Shown one piece after another: positions 49,354-58,439 of a DNA stretch of 64,000 bases. Position 1 is the first letter of the stretch; each line of letters starts with the position of its first letter. Source of the DNA: an uncultured Sphaerochaeta sp. (GTDB lineage Bacteria; Spirochaetota; Spirochaetia; Sphaerochaetales; Sphaerochaetaceae); assembly GCF_963677075.1 (NCBI RefSeq), contig NZ_OY781873.1, positions 744,001 through 808,000 of the forward strand, written 5' to 3'. Under the pieces are notes generated by a model that was given only the letters and a program-made list of their open reading frames with translations, searched no databases and was not told the DNA's origin. Position numbers and translations under genes: made by a program.

Positions 49354-50478
49354 TTAGTGTCCTAGGCGTGTTGCCAGGATTCCTTGGATAAGGTCCCTAT
49401 TTTCGGTAAGGACAAGGTTGTGGTCGATTTCTACAGTAGGAAGTGGTCTTGCTACTTTCTGTTCAATGATCTGCTCCAATGTTTTTACTGTGTAATATCC
49501 CTGGAGGGTAGGGCTCTGGTGTATTACCGCTGAGAGTAGTCTTGTTTGTAGTTGGTGGATGGATACGGTATCCAGGTCGTGCAGGACTGTGATCATTCCC
49601 TTTGTTTGGGTGGTTTCCAGAGCTTTGACAAAGTCAGTATTGAAGGCAGGGATCAGATACATTGCTTGTACCCTGTCTTTGTACTGTTGAACCAGGTTCA
49701 GGATTTGGTTGTCCTTGTACCCAACCTGCAAACGGGTATCGAAATACTCAACGTGTATGGTGATTTCAGGAAAGACCGATTGCATGAGGGAGAGAAACCC
49801 CTCAAGCCGCATCTTGTTGATATCGGGCTCCTTATGCAGCGAGTAGAGTTCCTCATTACATTGCAGGACGAGAACCTCTTTCTTGGGGGAGAGCTGAAGC
49901 GTCCTTGCAATGAAGTCTGCAGCAAGTCTGCCTCCTGCCTGGTAATCTGAACCTATGTAACAAAGACGTTTGCTTTTTGGGGCATCGACGTTGAAGGTGA
50001 CATAGGGAATTCCAGCTTCCTCAATCCTGTGAAGAATGGTTCCCATGCGATATTTACGTTGATTGACCAATGCTATCCCATCAACACCTTGGTTGATCTC
50101 TCTCTCCAACTCCTTAATGTATGCATCAGTGTCGAGCTCTGGAATTCTATGGTAGTGCACTTCATAGTTGAACGCTCTCAACTGTGCTGCGGCTGCTCTT
50201 ACTCCCTTATCTACTTCTTCCCAAAAATACTCAGGGAGAGAGGAAGAGAAGAGTGCAATGGTTCTGGTAGTGTTTCTAACCAGTACTTGGCTTGCTCGGT
50301 GGGGCTCATAGCCCATCTCCTTAGCATAGGAGAGAATTTTCTCCCGCAGTTCCTTTGAGACATACCCATTATTGTTCAATGCGCGGTTAACCGTCATGTA
50401 GGAAATTCCTAGGTTCCGTGCAATTTCTTTCTGTGTAAGGCCCATAGCTCCCCGAATTTGGAAAATGATTTTCCTCAT
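49354..50478 (-). CDS. LacI-family regulator of the alpha-xyloside operon
   Basis: About 374 residues. HTH: GLTQKEIARNLGISYMTVNRALNNNGYVSKELREKIL. The effector domain has TRTIALFSSSLPEYFWEEVDKGVRAAAAQL, later KRLCYIGSDYQAGGRLAADFI. The start is uncertain; I chose the ATG at 50478, about 10 residues before the HTH, and an ATG at 50445 is an alternative. It is divergent from the ABC/alpha-xylosidase operon, and a perfect palindrome (GTTATACGTATAAC) overlaps that operon's -10 region, so repression relieved by a xyloside sugar is likely. Confidence 0.92.
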   Translation of the reverse strand: MRKIIFQIRGAMGLTQKEIARNLGISYMTVNRALNNNGYVSKELREKILSYAKEMGYEPHRASQVLVRNTTRTIALFSSSLPEYFWEEVDKGVRAAAAQLRAFNYEVHYHRIPELDTDAYIKELEREINQGVDGIALVNQRKYRMGTILHRIEEAGIPYVTFNVDAPKSKRLCYIGSDYQAGGRLAADFIARTLQLSPKKEVLVLQCNEELYSLHKEPDINKMRLEGFLSLMQSVFPEITIHVEYFDTRLQVGYKDNQILNLVQQYKDRVQAMYLIPAFNTDFVKALETTQTKGMITVLHDLDTVSIHQLQTRLLSAVIHQSPTLQGYYTVKTLEQIIEQKVARPLPTVEIDHNLVLTENRDLIQGILATRLGH

Positions 50479-50499
50479 ATTCGCACGAGAATGATTTTG

Positions 50500-50534
50500 T
50501 TGACAACCATATATCCATGTGTTATACGTATAAC
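50500..50534 (+). promoter_or_regulatory. Promoter with overlapping LacI-type operator
   Basis: TTGACA (50500-50505), 17 bp, TATACG (50523-50528). The perfect palindrome GTTATACGTATAAC (50521-50534, central CG) covers the -10, the classical placement for repression. It sits between the divergent lacI-type gene and the binding-protein gene. Confidence 0.75.
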
Positions 50535-50577
50535 ATACCATAGTATTTGGACCTTGGAACCAAAAAAGGAGATTTTC

Positions 50578-51834
50578 ATGAAAAAATTATTGTTCACACT
50601 CTTGGTCCTGCTTCTTGCTTTCTCCCCGCTCATTGCAGCAGGGCAGGAAGAAAAGGCCGGACCCCCGACTCTCAACGTTCTGTTCTACAGCCCTGAGCTT
50701 GCTGAGCAGTACAATGACATGGTAGCTGCTTATAAGGCAGAGACCGGTGTTACCTTGGATATCACTGTTCTCCAGACTGATTATCGTTCAGTACTGACCA
50801 GTCGTTTGAATAGTGGCGATGTCCCTGATATCTTTATGAGTAGTGCCTATGCAGACAACTCAACATACAAGGACTATGTCTATGACCTAACCGATGAAGC
50901 GTTCATCCAGGAATTGGAACCATCCGCTCTGCAGGGTGTCACGGTCGATGGCAGGGTACTTGGCTATCCATTCCTCGTGCAATCCCACTCTTTTATCTAT
51001 AACAAACAGGTGTTTGAGGAGAATGGAATTACCACACTCCCGAAGACATTGGATGAGTTTGAGGCTGTTGCAAAGAAATTGCAGGCAAATGGTGTGCAGC
51101 CCTTTGCAACCGGCTTCAAGGAGTTCTGGGTGCTTCCCCAAACAGCATGGCAGGCCATTGCAAACGTTCCTGTTGAGAATTATGGCGGATATGAGAACTT
51201 TGTAAGCATGCTGAATACCGGCAAGCTCAAGTTCAAGGATATCCCTGAGATGAGTCAGGTCTTTGACCTACTTGACCTCATTGGTGAGTATGGTGGCCCC
51301 AAGCCCAATGAATCAGACTTCAATGACCAGACCTCTGCCCTTGCCACCGGCAAGGTAGCAATGATTCACCAAGGTAACTGGGCTGAGGACTCAATTAGAA
51401 AAACCAATCCTGAAGTGGAACTTGGTTTCTTGGTTGGTCCTACCGGAAACAATGCAGTGACTGCTGGTCTTATGTTTGATTCCAACCAGACAATCCGTAT
51501 TGCCAAGGATGGAGAGAATCTTGAGGAATCCCTTGCTTGGCTACAGTGGCTTACCACGAGTGAGTATGGAAGAAACTGGATTCCTGGTCAGGTCAAGCAA
51601 TTGTCCCCGATCAAGGGTGCAGCAGCTCCCGACTCCCAGATTGCTGAATCTACAACCGCCATGCTGGGTGAGGGAGTTCCAGGATACCCCTGGTTCTACC
51701 AGATGTTCCCCACCGGAACCGAGCAACAGCTTGGTGCTATTCTCCAAGGATATTGTGCAGGTCTGACTGACCGTGCAGAGACCTTGGATGCTCTTGATGC
51801 TGCCTATACCAAAATTGCCAAGGCGGCTTTCTAG
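50578..51834 (+). CDS. Sugar ABC transporter substrate-binding protein (alpha-xyloside operon)
   Basis: 418 residues. Signal peptide MKKLLFTLLVLLLAFSPLIAAG, then a family-1 solute-binding fold (TLNVLFYSPELAEQYNDMVAAYKAETGV, later GKVAMIHQGNWAEDSI). AAAGGAGA precedes the ATG. It is the first gene of a four-gene operon ending in an alpha-xylosidase, so it probably binds xyloglucan-derived or isoprimeverose-type oligosaccharides. Specificity is inferred from the neighbour. Confidence 0.92.
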   Translation: MKKLLFTLLVLLLAFSPLIAAGQEEKAGPPTLNVLFYSPELAEQYNDMVAAYKAETGVTLDITVLQTDYRSVLTSRLNSGDVPDIFMSSAYADNSTYKDYVYDLTDEAFIQELEPSALQGVTVDGRVLGYPFLVQSHSFIYNKQVFEENGITTLPKTLDEFEAVAKKLQANGVQPFATGFKEFWVLPQTAWQAIANVPVENYGGYENFVSMLNTGKLKFKDIPEMSQVFDLLDLIGEYGGPKPNESDFNDQTSALATGKVAMIHQGNWAEDSIRKTNPEVELGFLVGPTGNNAVTAGLMFDSNQTIRIAKDGENLEESLAWLQWLTTSEYGRNWIPGQVKQLSPIKGAAAPDSQIAESTTAMLGEGVPGYPWFYQMFPTGTEQQLGAILQGYCAGLTDRAETLDALDAAYTKIAKAAF

Positions 51835-51854
51835 AGAACCTTATCATCGACATT

Positions 51855-51878
51855 GGCCGGGAGGGTTTCCTTCCGGCC
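51855..51878 (+). other. Intercistronic stem-loop between binding protein and permease
   Basis: GGCCGG and CCGGCC form a 6-bp GC-rich stem with a 12-nt loop, extendable by GGGA/TTCC pairs. No T-run follows. Same placement as the hairpins at 13344-13367 and 44055-44068, so it probably sets the binding-protein to permease ratio. Confidence 0.55.
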
Positions 51879-51892
51879 ACTAGGTATACAAC

Positions 51893-52783
51893 ATGACACC
51901 ATTGAAGCGAAAACAACTCTCTAGGGCAATGGTTTTTACCGGATTTACCCTGCCAGCCCTGGTTGCGATACTTATCTCTGTTGAGATTCCTTTTCTGATG
52001 AGTGTGTTCTCCTCCTTTACCAAATGGAATGGGCTGGATCGAGCCCAGTCCTTCATCGGATTGGAGAACTACAAGGAATTGATACTTGATGACCTGGATA
52101 TGTGGAAGGCCTTTGGGTTTACTCTCCGCCTGACACTGGGATCGGTAATTGTAACGAATATCACAGCTCTTCTGCTTGCAGTCCTTCTCGATAGTGATTT
52201 GAAAGGAAAGAATACCTTGAGGGCAGCATACTATGTACCGAATATCATCAGCTTGATCATCATCGGATATATCTGGCGATTTATCTTCTCAGCTGGGTTT
52301 GAGTCTTTCTACCAGATCACTGGTTTGGAATTTTTCATGTTCAGTTGGCTTGGGGATGTGAAGTTAGTCTATTTCAGCGTCCTGATGGTCTCTGTGTGGC
52401 ACTCCCTGGGCTTCTATCTGGTGGTATATATTGCTGGATTACAGACGGTTCCCCGCGATCTTATCGAGGCTGCCATGATCGATGGTGCTTCAGCGGTAGG
52501 CCGGTTCTTCAGGGTTACGTTGCCACTTATCATGCCTTCGATCACGGTAAGTGTTTTCCATTCACTTTCAAATGGCTTGAAAGCATTTGATGTCATATTC
52601 AGCCTAACCAACGGTGGGCCAGGGAATTCCACAACTACCATTGCCTTGGATATCTACCGAACAGCATTCGTGATCAACCGCTTTGGGTATGGTACTGCCA
52701 AATCGGTCATACTCTTTCTGATCATTCTCATCCTCTCACTCTTCCAGGTCAGGATGTTCAAGCAAAGGGAGGTGGAAGTATGA
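51893..52783 (+). CDS. Sugar ABC transporter permease, MalF type
   Basis: 296 residues, six helices. Aromatic motif FTKWNGLDRAQ after the first helix and the EAA loop DLIEAAMIDGASAVGRFFRVTLPLIMPSITV. Overlaps the next permease by 4 bp (ATGA). Together with the binding protein and the MalG-type subunit it forms the importer for the alpha-xylosidase substrate. Confidence 0.95.
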   Translation: MTPLKRKQLSRAMVFTGFTLPALVAILISVEIPFLMSVFSSFTKWNGLDRAQSFIGLENYKELILDDLDMWKAFGFTLRLTLGSVIVTNITALLLAVLLDSDLKGKNTLRAAYYVPNIISLIIIGYIWRFIFSAGFESFYQITGLEFFMFSWLGDVKLVYFSVLMVSVWHSLGFYLVVYIAGLQTVPRDLIEAAMIDGASAVGRFFRVTLPLIMPSITVSVFHSLSNGLKAFDVIFSLTNGGPGNSTTTIALDIYRTAFVINRFGYGTAKSVILFLIILILSLFQVRMFKQREVEV

Positions 52784-53613
52784 AGAAGCGTAGGTCTCTC
52801 GCATCCTCTCTTACCACCGTGGTACTCAGTATCATCGCATTGGGATATCTGTATCCCTTGTTCTTGGTTTTAATCAACTCGTTCAAGACCTTTAGTGAGA
52901 TTACCAGCAATGTACTTGCCCTTCCCTCCCGACTTGTATTTGAGAACTTCACCAATGCCTTTAGGATCATGAATTACCCTCAGTATTTTGTAAATACGTT
53001 GATCGCTACGGTTGTAGGGGTGTGTGGGGTAGTATTGGTGAGCTCTCTTGCGGGGTATCGTCTCAGCAGGACAAAGACCCGATACAGTTTTGTCATTTTC
53101 ATGATTCTTATTGCTCCGATGATGATACCGTTTCACTCCTTCATGATCTCTCTGGTAAAAGTCGCCAAAGAACTCCACCTCATCGGCTCTCCCCTTGGCT
53201 TGGGTGTCTTGTATTGGGGACTTGGAGCTTCTCTTGCCTTGTTTATGTATCATGGAGCAGTTAAATCGGTGCCCCAGGAACTGGATGACTGTGCCATGAT
53301 TGATGGGGCTTCTCCTCTTAGGGCATTTTTCCAGATAATTTTCCCGCTGTTACAGCCAGTTACGGTCTCGGTTGTCGTCATCAACACCATGTGGATGTGG
53401 AATGACTTTTTGCTTCCATTGCTCGTGCTCAGTGGCTCAAAGAAATCACTGACACTGCAATTGGCTGCATATAACTTCTTTGGCCTCTATAAAGTCGATT
53501 GGAACTATGCGATGGCAGGGGTACTCCTGACCATTCTTCCAGCCATCATTTTCTATCTGAGTCTGCAGCGGTACATCATCAAGGGAATGGTGGCAGGCGC
53601 GGTCAAGACCTGA
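52780..53613 (+). CDS. Sugar ABC transporter permease, MalG type
   Basis: 277 residues, six helices. EAA loop: LDDCAMIDGASPLRAFFQIIFPLLQPVT. C-terminal LQRYIIKGMVAGAVK is typical of the MalG group. Partner of the previous permease. No ATPase is encoded in the operon; a shared MsmK-like ATPase is implied. The alpha-xylosidase gene starts 28 bp after its stop. Confidence 0.95.
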   Translation: MKKRRSLASSLTTVVLSIIALGYLYPLFLVLINSFKTFSEITSNVLALPSRLVFENFTNAFRIMNYPQYFVNTLIATVVGVCGVVLVSSLAGYRLSRTKTRYSFVIFMILIAPMMIPFHSFMISLVKVAKELHLIGSPLGLGVLYWGLGASLALFMYHGAVKSVPQELDDCAMIDGASPLRAFFQIIFPLLQPVTVSVVVINTMWMWNDFLLPLLVLSGSKKSLTLQLAAYNFFGLYKVDWNYAMAGVLLTILPAIIFYLSLQRYIIKGMVAGAVKT

Positions 53614-53641
53614 CCATAACCGAGAAATAGGGAGATAAACT

Positions 53642-55963
53642 ATGAAATTCAGAGACGGGTACTGGAACATACAAAAACACATCCGGCATCTACCCAAACG
53701 GGAGATTGTCGATATCCAGAAGTTGGATGGAAAGATAGTCATCTATGCAGCTGTCAAACCGATTGAGTTTCGCGGAGCAACGCTGAACACCCCTGTGATC
53801 ACCACAGAGATTAGCAGTCCGATGGAAGGGGTTCTGCACATCCGTACCTACCATTACAAGGGAGCAAGAAACGATGGTCCCTTCTTTGAACTGTTGAAGG
53901 ACGATTCTGCCTTACTTACCTATAAAGAGGAGCAGGATGGACAGCTTTCGGTAATCTCTGGCTCTTTGCAGGCTACCATTCCCCTCTTTGGCCCTTGTGA
54001 TCTGACCTACCAGTATGATGGCCGGTACCTGACCTCTTCTCCTGGAAAGCTCAGTGGACATTTTCAGTCTGATGACGGAAAAACTTACCAGAGTGACTAT
54101 CTCAATCTATCGGTCGGTGAAGCAATCTATGGACTGGGGGAGCGATTCACGCCATTTGTCAAAAATGGGCAGGTGGTTGATATCTGGAACGAGGATGGGG
54201 GGACAAGCAGCGAACAAGCTTATAAGAATATTCCTTTTTACCTCTCCTCTCTTGGGTATGGAGTGTTGGTTGCCAATCCTGGGAAGGTATCCTTCGAGGT
54301 AGGGAGTGAGGTCGTTACTTCTGTGCAATTTTCAGTACCCGGTGAGTGCCTGGATTACTACCTGATCGCTGGCAATACTGGCAAGGAAGTTCTCAGGCGG
54401 TATACCCAGCTGAGCGGCAGACCTGCACTTGTACCCCCTTGGTCCTTTGGCCTCTGGCTGAGTACTTCTTTTGTCACTGACTATGATGAGAAAACCGTGC
54501 ACCATTTCATCGATGGTATGGCTGAACGAAACATACCTCTCCAGGTATTCCATTTTGATTGTTTTTGGATGCGGGAGTTCCAGTGGGTGGACTTTACCTG
54601 GGATGACAGGCAGTTCTCCAATCCCAAGGCAATGTTGAAAGGATTGCATGAGCGAGGGTTGAAGGTCTGTGTATGGATCAATCCATATGTAGCCCAGAAA
54701 TCGAAGATGTTTGATGAAGGTATGGAACATGGCTATCTGGTAAAGAAGAGGAATGGCAGTATCTGGCAGTGGGACCGCTGGCAGGCGGGCATGGGTTTGG
54801 TGGATTTCACTAATCCGGAGGCTGCCACCTGGTTTCGCAGTAAGTTGGAGAGCTTGTTGGATATGGGCGTTGATACATTCAAGACTGACTTTGGCGAACG
54901 TATTCCAACCGAGGTTGTGTATTACGACGGAAGTGACCCTGAGAAGATGCACAACTACTACACCTATCTCTATAACGAGGCAGTTTTTTCGTTGTTGGAA
55001 GAGAAACGTGGGAAAGGAGAAGCATTGGTCTTTGCCCGCTCTGCAACGGTCGGCGGGCAGAAGTTCCCCGTGCATTGGGGTGGTGATTGCTCGGCTACCT
55101 ATGAATCAATGGCAGAGAGCCTGAGAGGAGGCTTGTCGCTGTCACTCTCCGGTTTCGGCTACTGGAGTCATGATATTGGAGGATTCGAGCAGACTGCCAC
55201 ACCTGATCTTTTCAAACGCTGGGTGGCCTTTGGGCTGCTCTCGTCCCATAGCCGATTGCACGGTAATGAGTCCTATCGTGTGCCTTGGGATTTCGGGGAG
55301 GAGGCTTGTGAGGTTCTGAAGTATTTTGTAAAACTGAAATGTTCCCTGATGCCCTACCTCTATGCAATGGCAAACAAGACCCATCATGAGGGCCTTCCCA
55401 TGATGCGCTCCATGATGCTTGAATTCCCAGATGACCCGGCATGCATCTATCTTGACCGACAGTACTTGTTGGGAGAGAGCCTGTTGGTTGCCCCCATTTT
55501 CAATGAACGCAGTACAGCTTCCTACTATCTACCAGAGGGCAGGTGGACCCATCTCCTCAGTGGGGAAGAGGTAAGAGGAGGGAGATACTTCAGGGAGACG
55601 TATGATTACTTCAGTCTGCCGCTCTTTGTACGCCCCAATTCACTTATTCCCATTGGAAAGGAGACACAGTCATGTGATTATGATTTTGCATGTGATGTTA
55701 CCTTCCATCTCTTTGCCTTGGATGAAGGCAGGAGTGTTGAGTCTCAGATATATAACGCGAAGGGAGCGATTGTTGCAGAGTGCATGATCCTTCGTAAGGA
55801 TGGGATCTATCATGTGAAGGTAACAGGAAACTTGGGTCCTTGGACCGTGTTCCTGCACAACGAATACAATGTAGAGACTGCATCAATAGGGATTTTGGAG
55901 AAAACGAAGAAGGGTACTCTTGCCTCCTTCTCCAGTGAGGAGCGAGAGGCAACCATACAATAG
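53642..55963 (+). CDS. yicI: Alpha-xylosidase, glycoside hydrolase family 31
   Basis: 773 residues, the YicI length. The nucleophile is Asp 416 in KTDFGE and the acid/base Asp 482 in HWGGDCSATY, at the same numbers as in E. coli YicI. Other GH31 segments: GLGERFTPFVKNGQ, HFDCFWMREFQWVDFTW and SGFGYWSHDIGG. No signal peptide, so it acts in the cytoplasm on imported oligosaccharides, releasing alpha-linked xylose. Last gene of the LacI-controlled ABC operon, which makes the overall job xyloglucan- or isoprimeverose-type sugar use. A xylose isomerase or kinase is not nearby. Confidence 0.94.
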   Translation: MKFRDGYWNIQKHIRHLPKREIVDIQKLDGKIVIYAAVKPIEFRGATLNTPVITTEISSPMEGVLHIRTYHYKGARNDGPFFELLKDDSALLTYKEEQDGQLSVISGSLQATIPLFGPCDLTYQYDGRYLTSSPGKLSGHFQSDDGKTYQSDYLNLSVGEAIYGLGERFTPFVKNGQVVDIWNEDGGTSSEQAYKNIPFYLSSLGYGVLVANPGKVSFEVGSEVVTSVQFSVPGECLDYYLIAGNTGKEVLRRYTQLSGRPALVPPWSFGLWLSTSFVTDYDEKTVHHFIDGMAERNIPLQVFHFDCFWMREFQWVDFTWDDRQFSNPKAMLKGLHERGLKVCVWINPYVAQKSKMFDEGMEHGYLVKKRNGSIWQWDRWQAGMGLVDFTNPEAATWFRSKLESLLDMGVDTFKTDFGERIPTEVVYYDGSDPEKMHNYYTYLYNEAVFSLLEEKRGKGEALVFARSATVGGQKFPVHWGGDCSATYESMAESLRGGLSLSLSGFGYWSHDIGGFEQTATPDLFKRWVAFGLLSSHSRLHGNESYRVPWDFGEEACEVLKYFVKLKCSLMPYLYAMANKTHHEGLPMMRSMMLEFPDDPACIYLDRQYLLGESLLVAPIFNERSTASYYLPEGRWTHLLSGEEVRGGRYFRETYDYFSLPLFVRPNSLIPIGKETQSCDYDFACDVTFHLFALDEGRSVESQIYNAKGAIVAECMILRKDGIYHVKVTGNLGPWTVFLHNEYNVETASIGILEKTKKGTLASFSSEEREATIQ

Positions 55964-55987
55964 TATCAAGGAGATAGGGTAAGAGAG

Positions 55988-56015
55988 GAGCCGATAGGAC
56001 TGGTCCCATCGGCTC
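55988..56015. terminator. Hairpin between convergent yicI and FAH genes
   Basis: GAGCCGAT pairs with ATCGGCTC around a 12-nt loop in the 57-bp gap between two converging genes. T-runs are weak on both sides (TCCTTCT on the plus strand), so termination efficiency is uncertain. Confidence 0.55.
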
Positions 56016-56020
56016 TCCTT

Positions 56021-56773
56021 CTAAGCTATGATATTGCGAAGCACTCCCAGTCCTTCGATCAGTATCTCCACTGTATCACCCTTGTGCATACCGCTGATCC
56101 CTCCCGGTGTACCGGTAAGAATGATGTCTCCTGGGAGCAAGGTCATGATTCTAGATAGGTAGCTCACCAGGAAGGGGACGGAGAAGATCAAGTTGCTGGT
56201 ATTGGATTTTTGCATGGTCCTCCCATTGACCCTGCTCTCAATAACAAGGTTTGCTGGATCGACCTCATCGCTGACAAACGGTCCAAAGGGGCAGAAGGTG
56301 TCAAAACTCTTTGCCACGGTCCATTGTCCTTGCTTTGGTTGCATGTCCCGGGCAGTAATATCGTTAGCACACGTGTAGCCAAGTATGTAAGATGATGCAT
56401 CTGCTTCTGATACAAAACGGGCTTTCTTCCCGATTACCACGGCAAGCTCAGCCTCATAGTCAAGACGGTTGCTCATCTCTGGGTATATGATTTCCTTGTT
56501 TGGAGCAAGGGCGGCTGTGGATGGCTTCATGAATACAACTGGTTCGGTTGGAATGGGAAGCTGGAACTCCTTGGCATGGTCACTATAGTTCAAGCCAATG
56601 CAAATGGCTTTTGAATAGTCACAGGGAGTAAGTAATTCGACCTCTTCCAAGGAGAACTTCTCACTGGTTTCTCTGTAGCTCGTAAAGGGTGAACCCTCGA
56701 GCACCTTGATGGTGGTATCGCTAAGTAGGCCATAGGAGACCTCTTCTTGGTGTTTGAATCGTACGTATTTCAT
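56021..56773 (-). CDS. Fumarylacetoacetate hydrolase (FAH) family protein
   Basis: 250 residues. FAH core: AICIGLNYSDHAKEF, VVFMKPSTA, the metal-binding DYEAELAVVIGK, GYTCANDITARDMQ, and TGTPGGISGMHKGDTVEI. The family includes acylpyruvases, 2-keto-4-pentenoate hydratases and oxaloacetate decarboxylases. The ATG at 56773 has no ribosome-binding site; promoter-like TTGTGT-17-TATGCT ends just before it, so the message may be nearly leaderless. It is divergent from the RlmD-like/GNAT gene. Substrate not assignable. Confidence 0.87.
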   Translation of the reverse strand: MKYVRFKHQEEVSYGLLSDTTIKVLEGSPFTSYRETSEKFSLEEVELLTPCDYSKAICIGLNYSDHAKEFQLPIPTEPVVFMKPSTAALAPNKEIIYPEMSNRLDYEAELAVVIGKKARFVSEADASSYILGYTCANDITARDMQPKQGQWTVAKSFDTFCPFGPFVSDEVDPANLVIESRVNGRTMQKSNTSNLIFSVPFLVSYLSRIMTLLPGDIILTGTPGGISGMHKGDTVEILIEGLGVLRNIIA

Positions 56774-56844
56774 AGCATAAGCATACCAAAGAGAGTGGAC
56801 AAACACAATTGACAAACATCGTTTTTACCCGCACCGTAGGGAGT

Positions 56845-58437
56845 ATGGAAACCTATGCCAAATGTCCCGCGCTTCGTGTCTGCGGTCACTGTCCACTTAT
56901 GGAACACCCGTATCATAAGCAGCTGGAATTGCAGAGTACGTACTTGCGTACCCAGTTTGCAGAGCTTACCTCTTGTGTGGAGCCTGTGATTGGGATGCAG
57001 CAGATGGAAGGATTCCTCCACTATGTGGAGGTCCATTTTGGGCTGGACTGGCGTGGAAAGTTTGCATCCGGGTTAATCAGTACGAGACAGAATCAATTCA
57101 TTGCCTTGAGGACTTGTATGCTGAGACATCCCTTGGCTGAGCGGATACTGAGAAGTATCAATCGTCTTGCCTCTACCCATGGTATTGATACCTCTTTCCC
57201 TGCAACTAAGCTGACACTGCGTATCAGGAGCAATCAGGAGCAGGTGTTGCTGTGCTTTATGCATCCTGAGCGGATAGATGCCACTTTTTCCTCTTTTCTC
57301 TATGCATTGAGACGGGAACATTCTGAGATATTTGGGATAGTACTGCGTGACGGGGAGAGTAAACCTAGTACATTCTGGGGTCGTCCAGCAATCGAGGATT
57401 CCCTTTGCTCCCTGAAATTTTCGCTTCCCCCCTCATCTGATTTTCCCTCCTGCCCATCCCAGGCAGAGGTGCTCTATATGAAGGCGATGGAGCTTGCCCA
57501 GGTGCAGGATGGAGATATTGTGATCGACTGCTGTACCACCCATGGTGTACTTACCCTGCTCTCCATGAAAGGGGGAGCAAGTCGGAGTTATTTGCTTCAG
57601 GAACATACTCCTTATTGTGATGAGGCAGCTCTCAATGGCATTGAACATGTGGAGCGTTTTGTGGGAAACAACGAGAAACATCTTCGTCAACTTGCAAAAC
57701 GGGGACAGCGCTGTGATACGCTCTTCCTCTCTCCATCTGAAGAGGGGTGTGAACGCTCTCTTCTGGACTCTGTTCTTACCATCAAGCCAGAGCGAATTAT
57801 CTATCTCAGCAAGCAGGAGCGTACCCTGAAACGGGATCTTCAGTACTTGGTACAGAGAGGATTCTACCAGGTAGAGGTCATTCAAGGTGTTGATATGCAC
57901 CCACATAGTGTCCACTTGCATGTAATAGCCTCGTTGAAGCATGTTCTAGCAATTCGTCCGCTTTGGAGGAGAGAGTACCCGCTGATCGGGCATTTCTTGT
58001 ATGAAGCAATCTATGTTGCTGAAGGTGAAGCGCCTCCACCACTATCAATCCTGGAGGATCCTTCACTAAGCCATTATATTCAGGAGTTTGGCAGGGTAGG
58101 GGATTATGCATTGGCAGCAGAGGTCCATGACAAGGTGGTAGGTGTTGTGTGGGTACGGTTGTTTGATCCCCAAGACCCTGGATACGGGTACTTTACCAGT
58201 GAAACTCCTGAGCTGTGTATTGCAATAGAGGAGCCTTTCCGTAACAGGGGCCTCGGGAGACAGCTCATTGAGGAGATGTGTAAGGTTCTGTTACATGCAG
58301 GATACGAGAAGGTATCACTCTCTGTGCAGAAAGAGAGTAGGGCTTATATGCTTTACCAAAGTCTGGGCTTTCTTGTCGCTGAAGAGAGAGGGGATGCCTA
58401 TGTCATGGTAAGATTCCTCCAAGGAGAACGTGGGTAG
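56845..58437 (+). CDS. Degenerate RlmD/TrmA-like RNA methyltransferase fused to GNAT acetyltransferase
   Basis: About 530 residues. The N-terminus keeps the RumA-type Fe-S cysteines (Cys 7, 13, 16; probably also the Cys in LRTCML). Residues 40-375 follow the RNA m5U methyltransferase fold, but its key residues are lost: the nucleophile motif SCNP is SKQE (Lys 323 for Cys), the base Glu of PHxxHLE is His 359, and DPPRxG reads SPSEEGC. Residues about 375-530 are a GNAT domain (VVGVVWVRLF, then EEPFRNRGLGRQLIEEMCKVLL and ESRAYMLYQSLGF). So it is probably not an m5U methyltransferase but an RNA- or ribosome-directed acetyltransferase, or a pseudoenzyme. Start is uncertain (56845 ATG or a TTG at 56809). 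The DUF4180 gene follows after 2 bp. Confidence 0.8.
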   Translation: METYAKCPALRVCGHCPLMEHPYHKQLELQSTYLRTQFAELTSCVEPVIGMQQMEGFLHYVEVHFGLDWRGKFASGLISTRQNQFIALRTCMLRHPLAERILRSINRLASTHGIDTSFPATKLTLRIRSNQEQVLLCFMHPERIDATFSSFLYALRREHSEIFGIVLRDGESKPSTFWGRPAIEDSLCSLKFSLPPSSDFPSCPSQAEVLYMKAMELAQVQDGDIVIDCCTTHGVLTLLSMKGGASRSYLLQEHTPYCDEAALNGIEHVERFVGNNEKHLRQLAKRGQRCDTLFLSPSEEGCERSLLDSVLTIKPERIIYLSKQERTLKRDLQYLVQRGFYQVEVIQGVDMHPHSVHLHVIASLKHVLAIRPLWRREYPLIGHFLYEAIYVAEGEAPPPLSILEDPSLSHYIQEFGRVGDYALAAEVHDKVVGVVWVRLFDPQDPGYGYFTSETPELCIAIEEPFRNRGLGRQLIEEMCKVLLHAGYEKVSLSVQKESRAYMLYQSLGFLVAEERGDAYVMVRFLQGERG

Positions 58438-58439
58438 CT

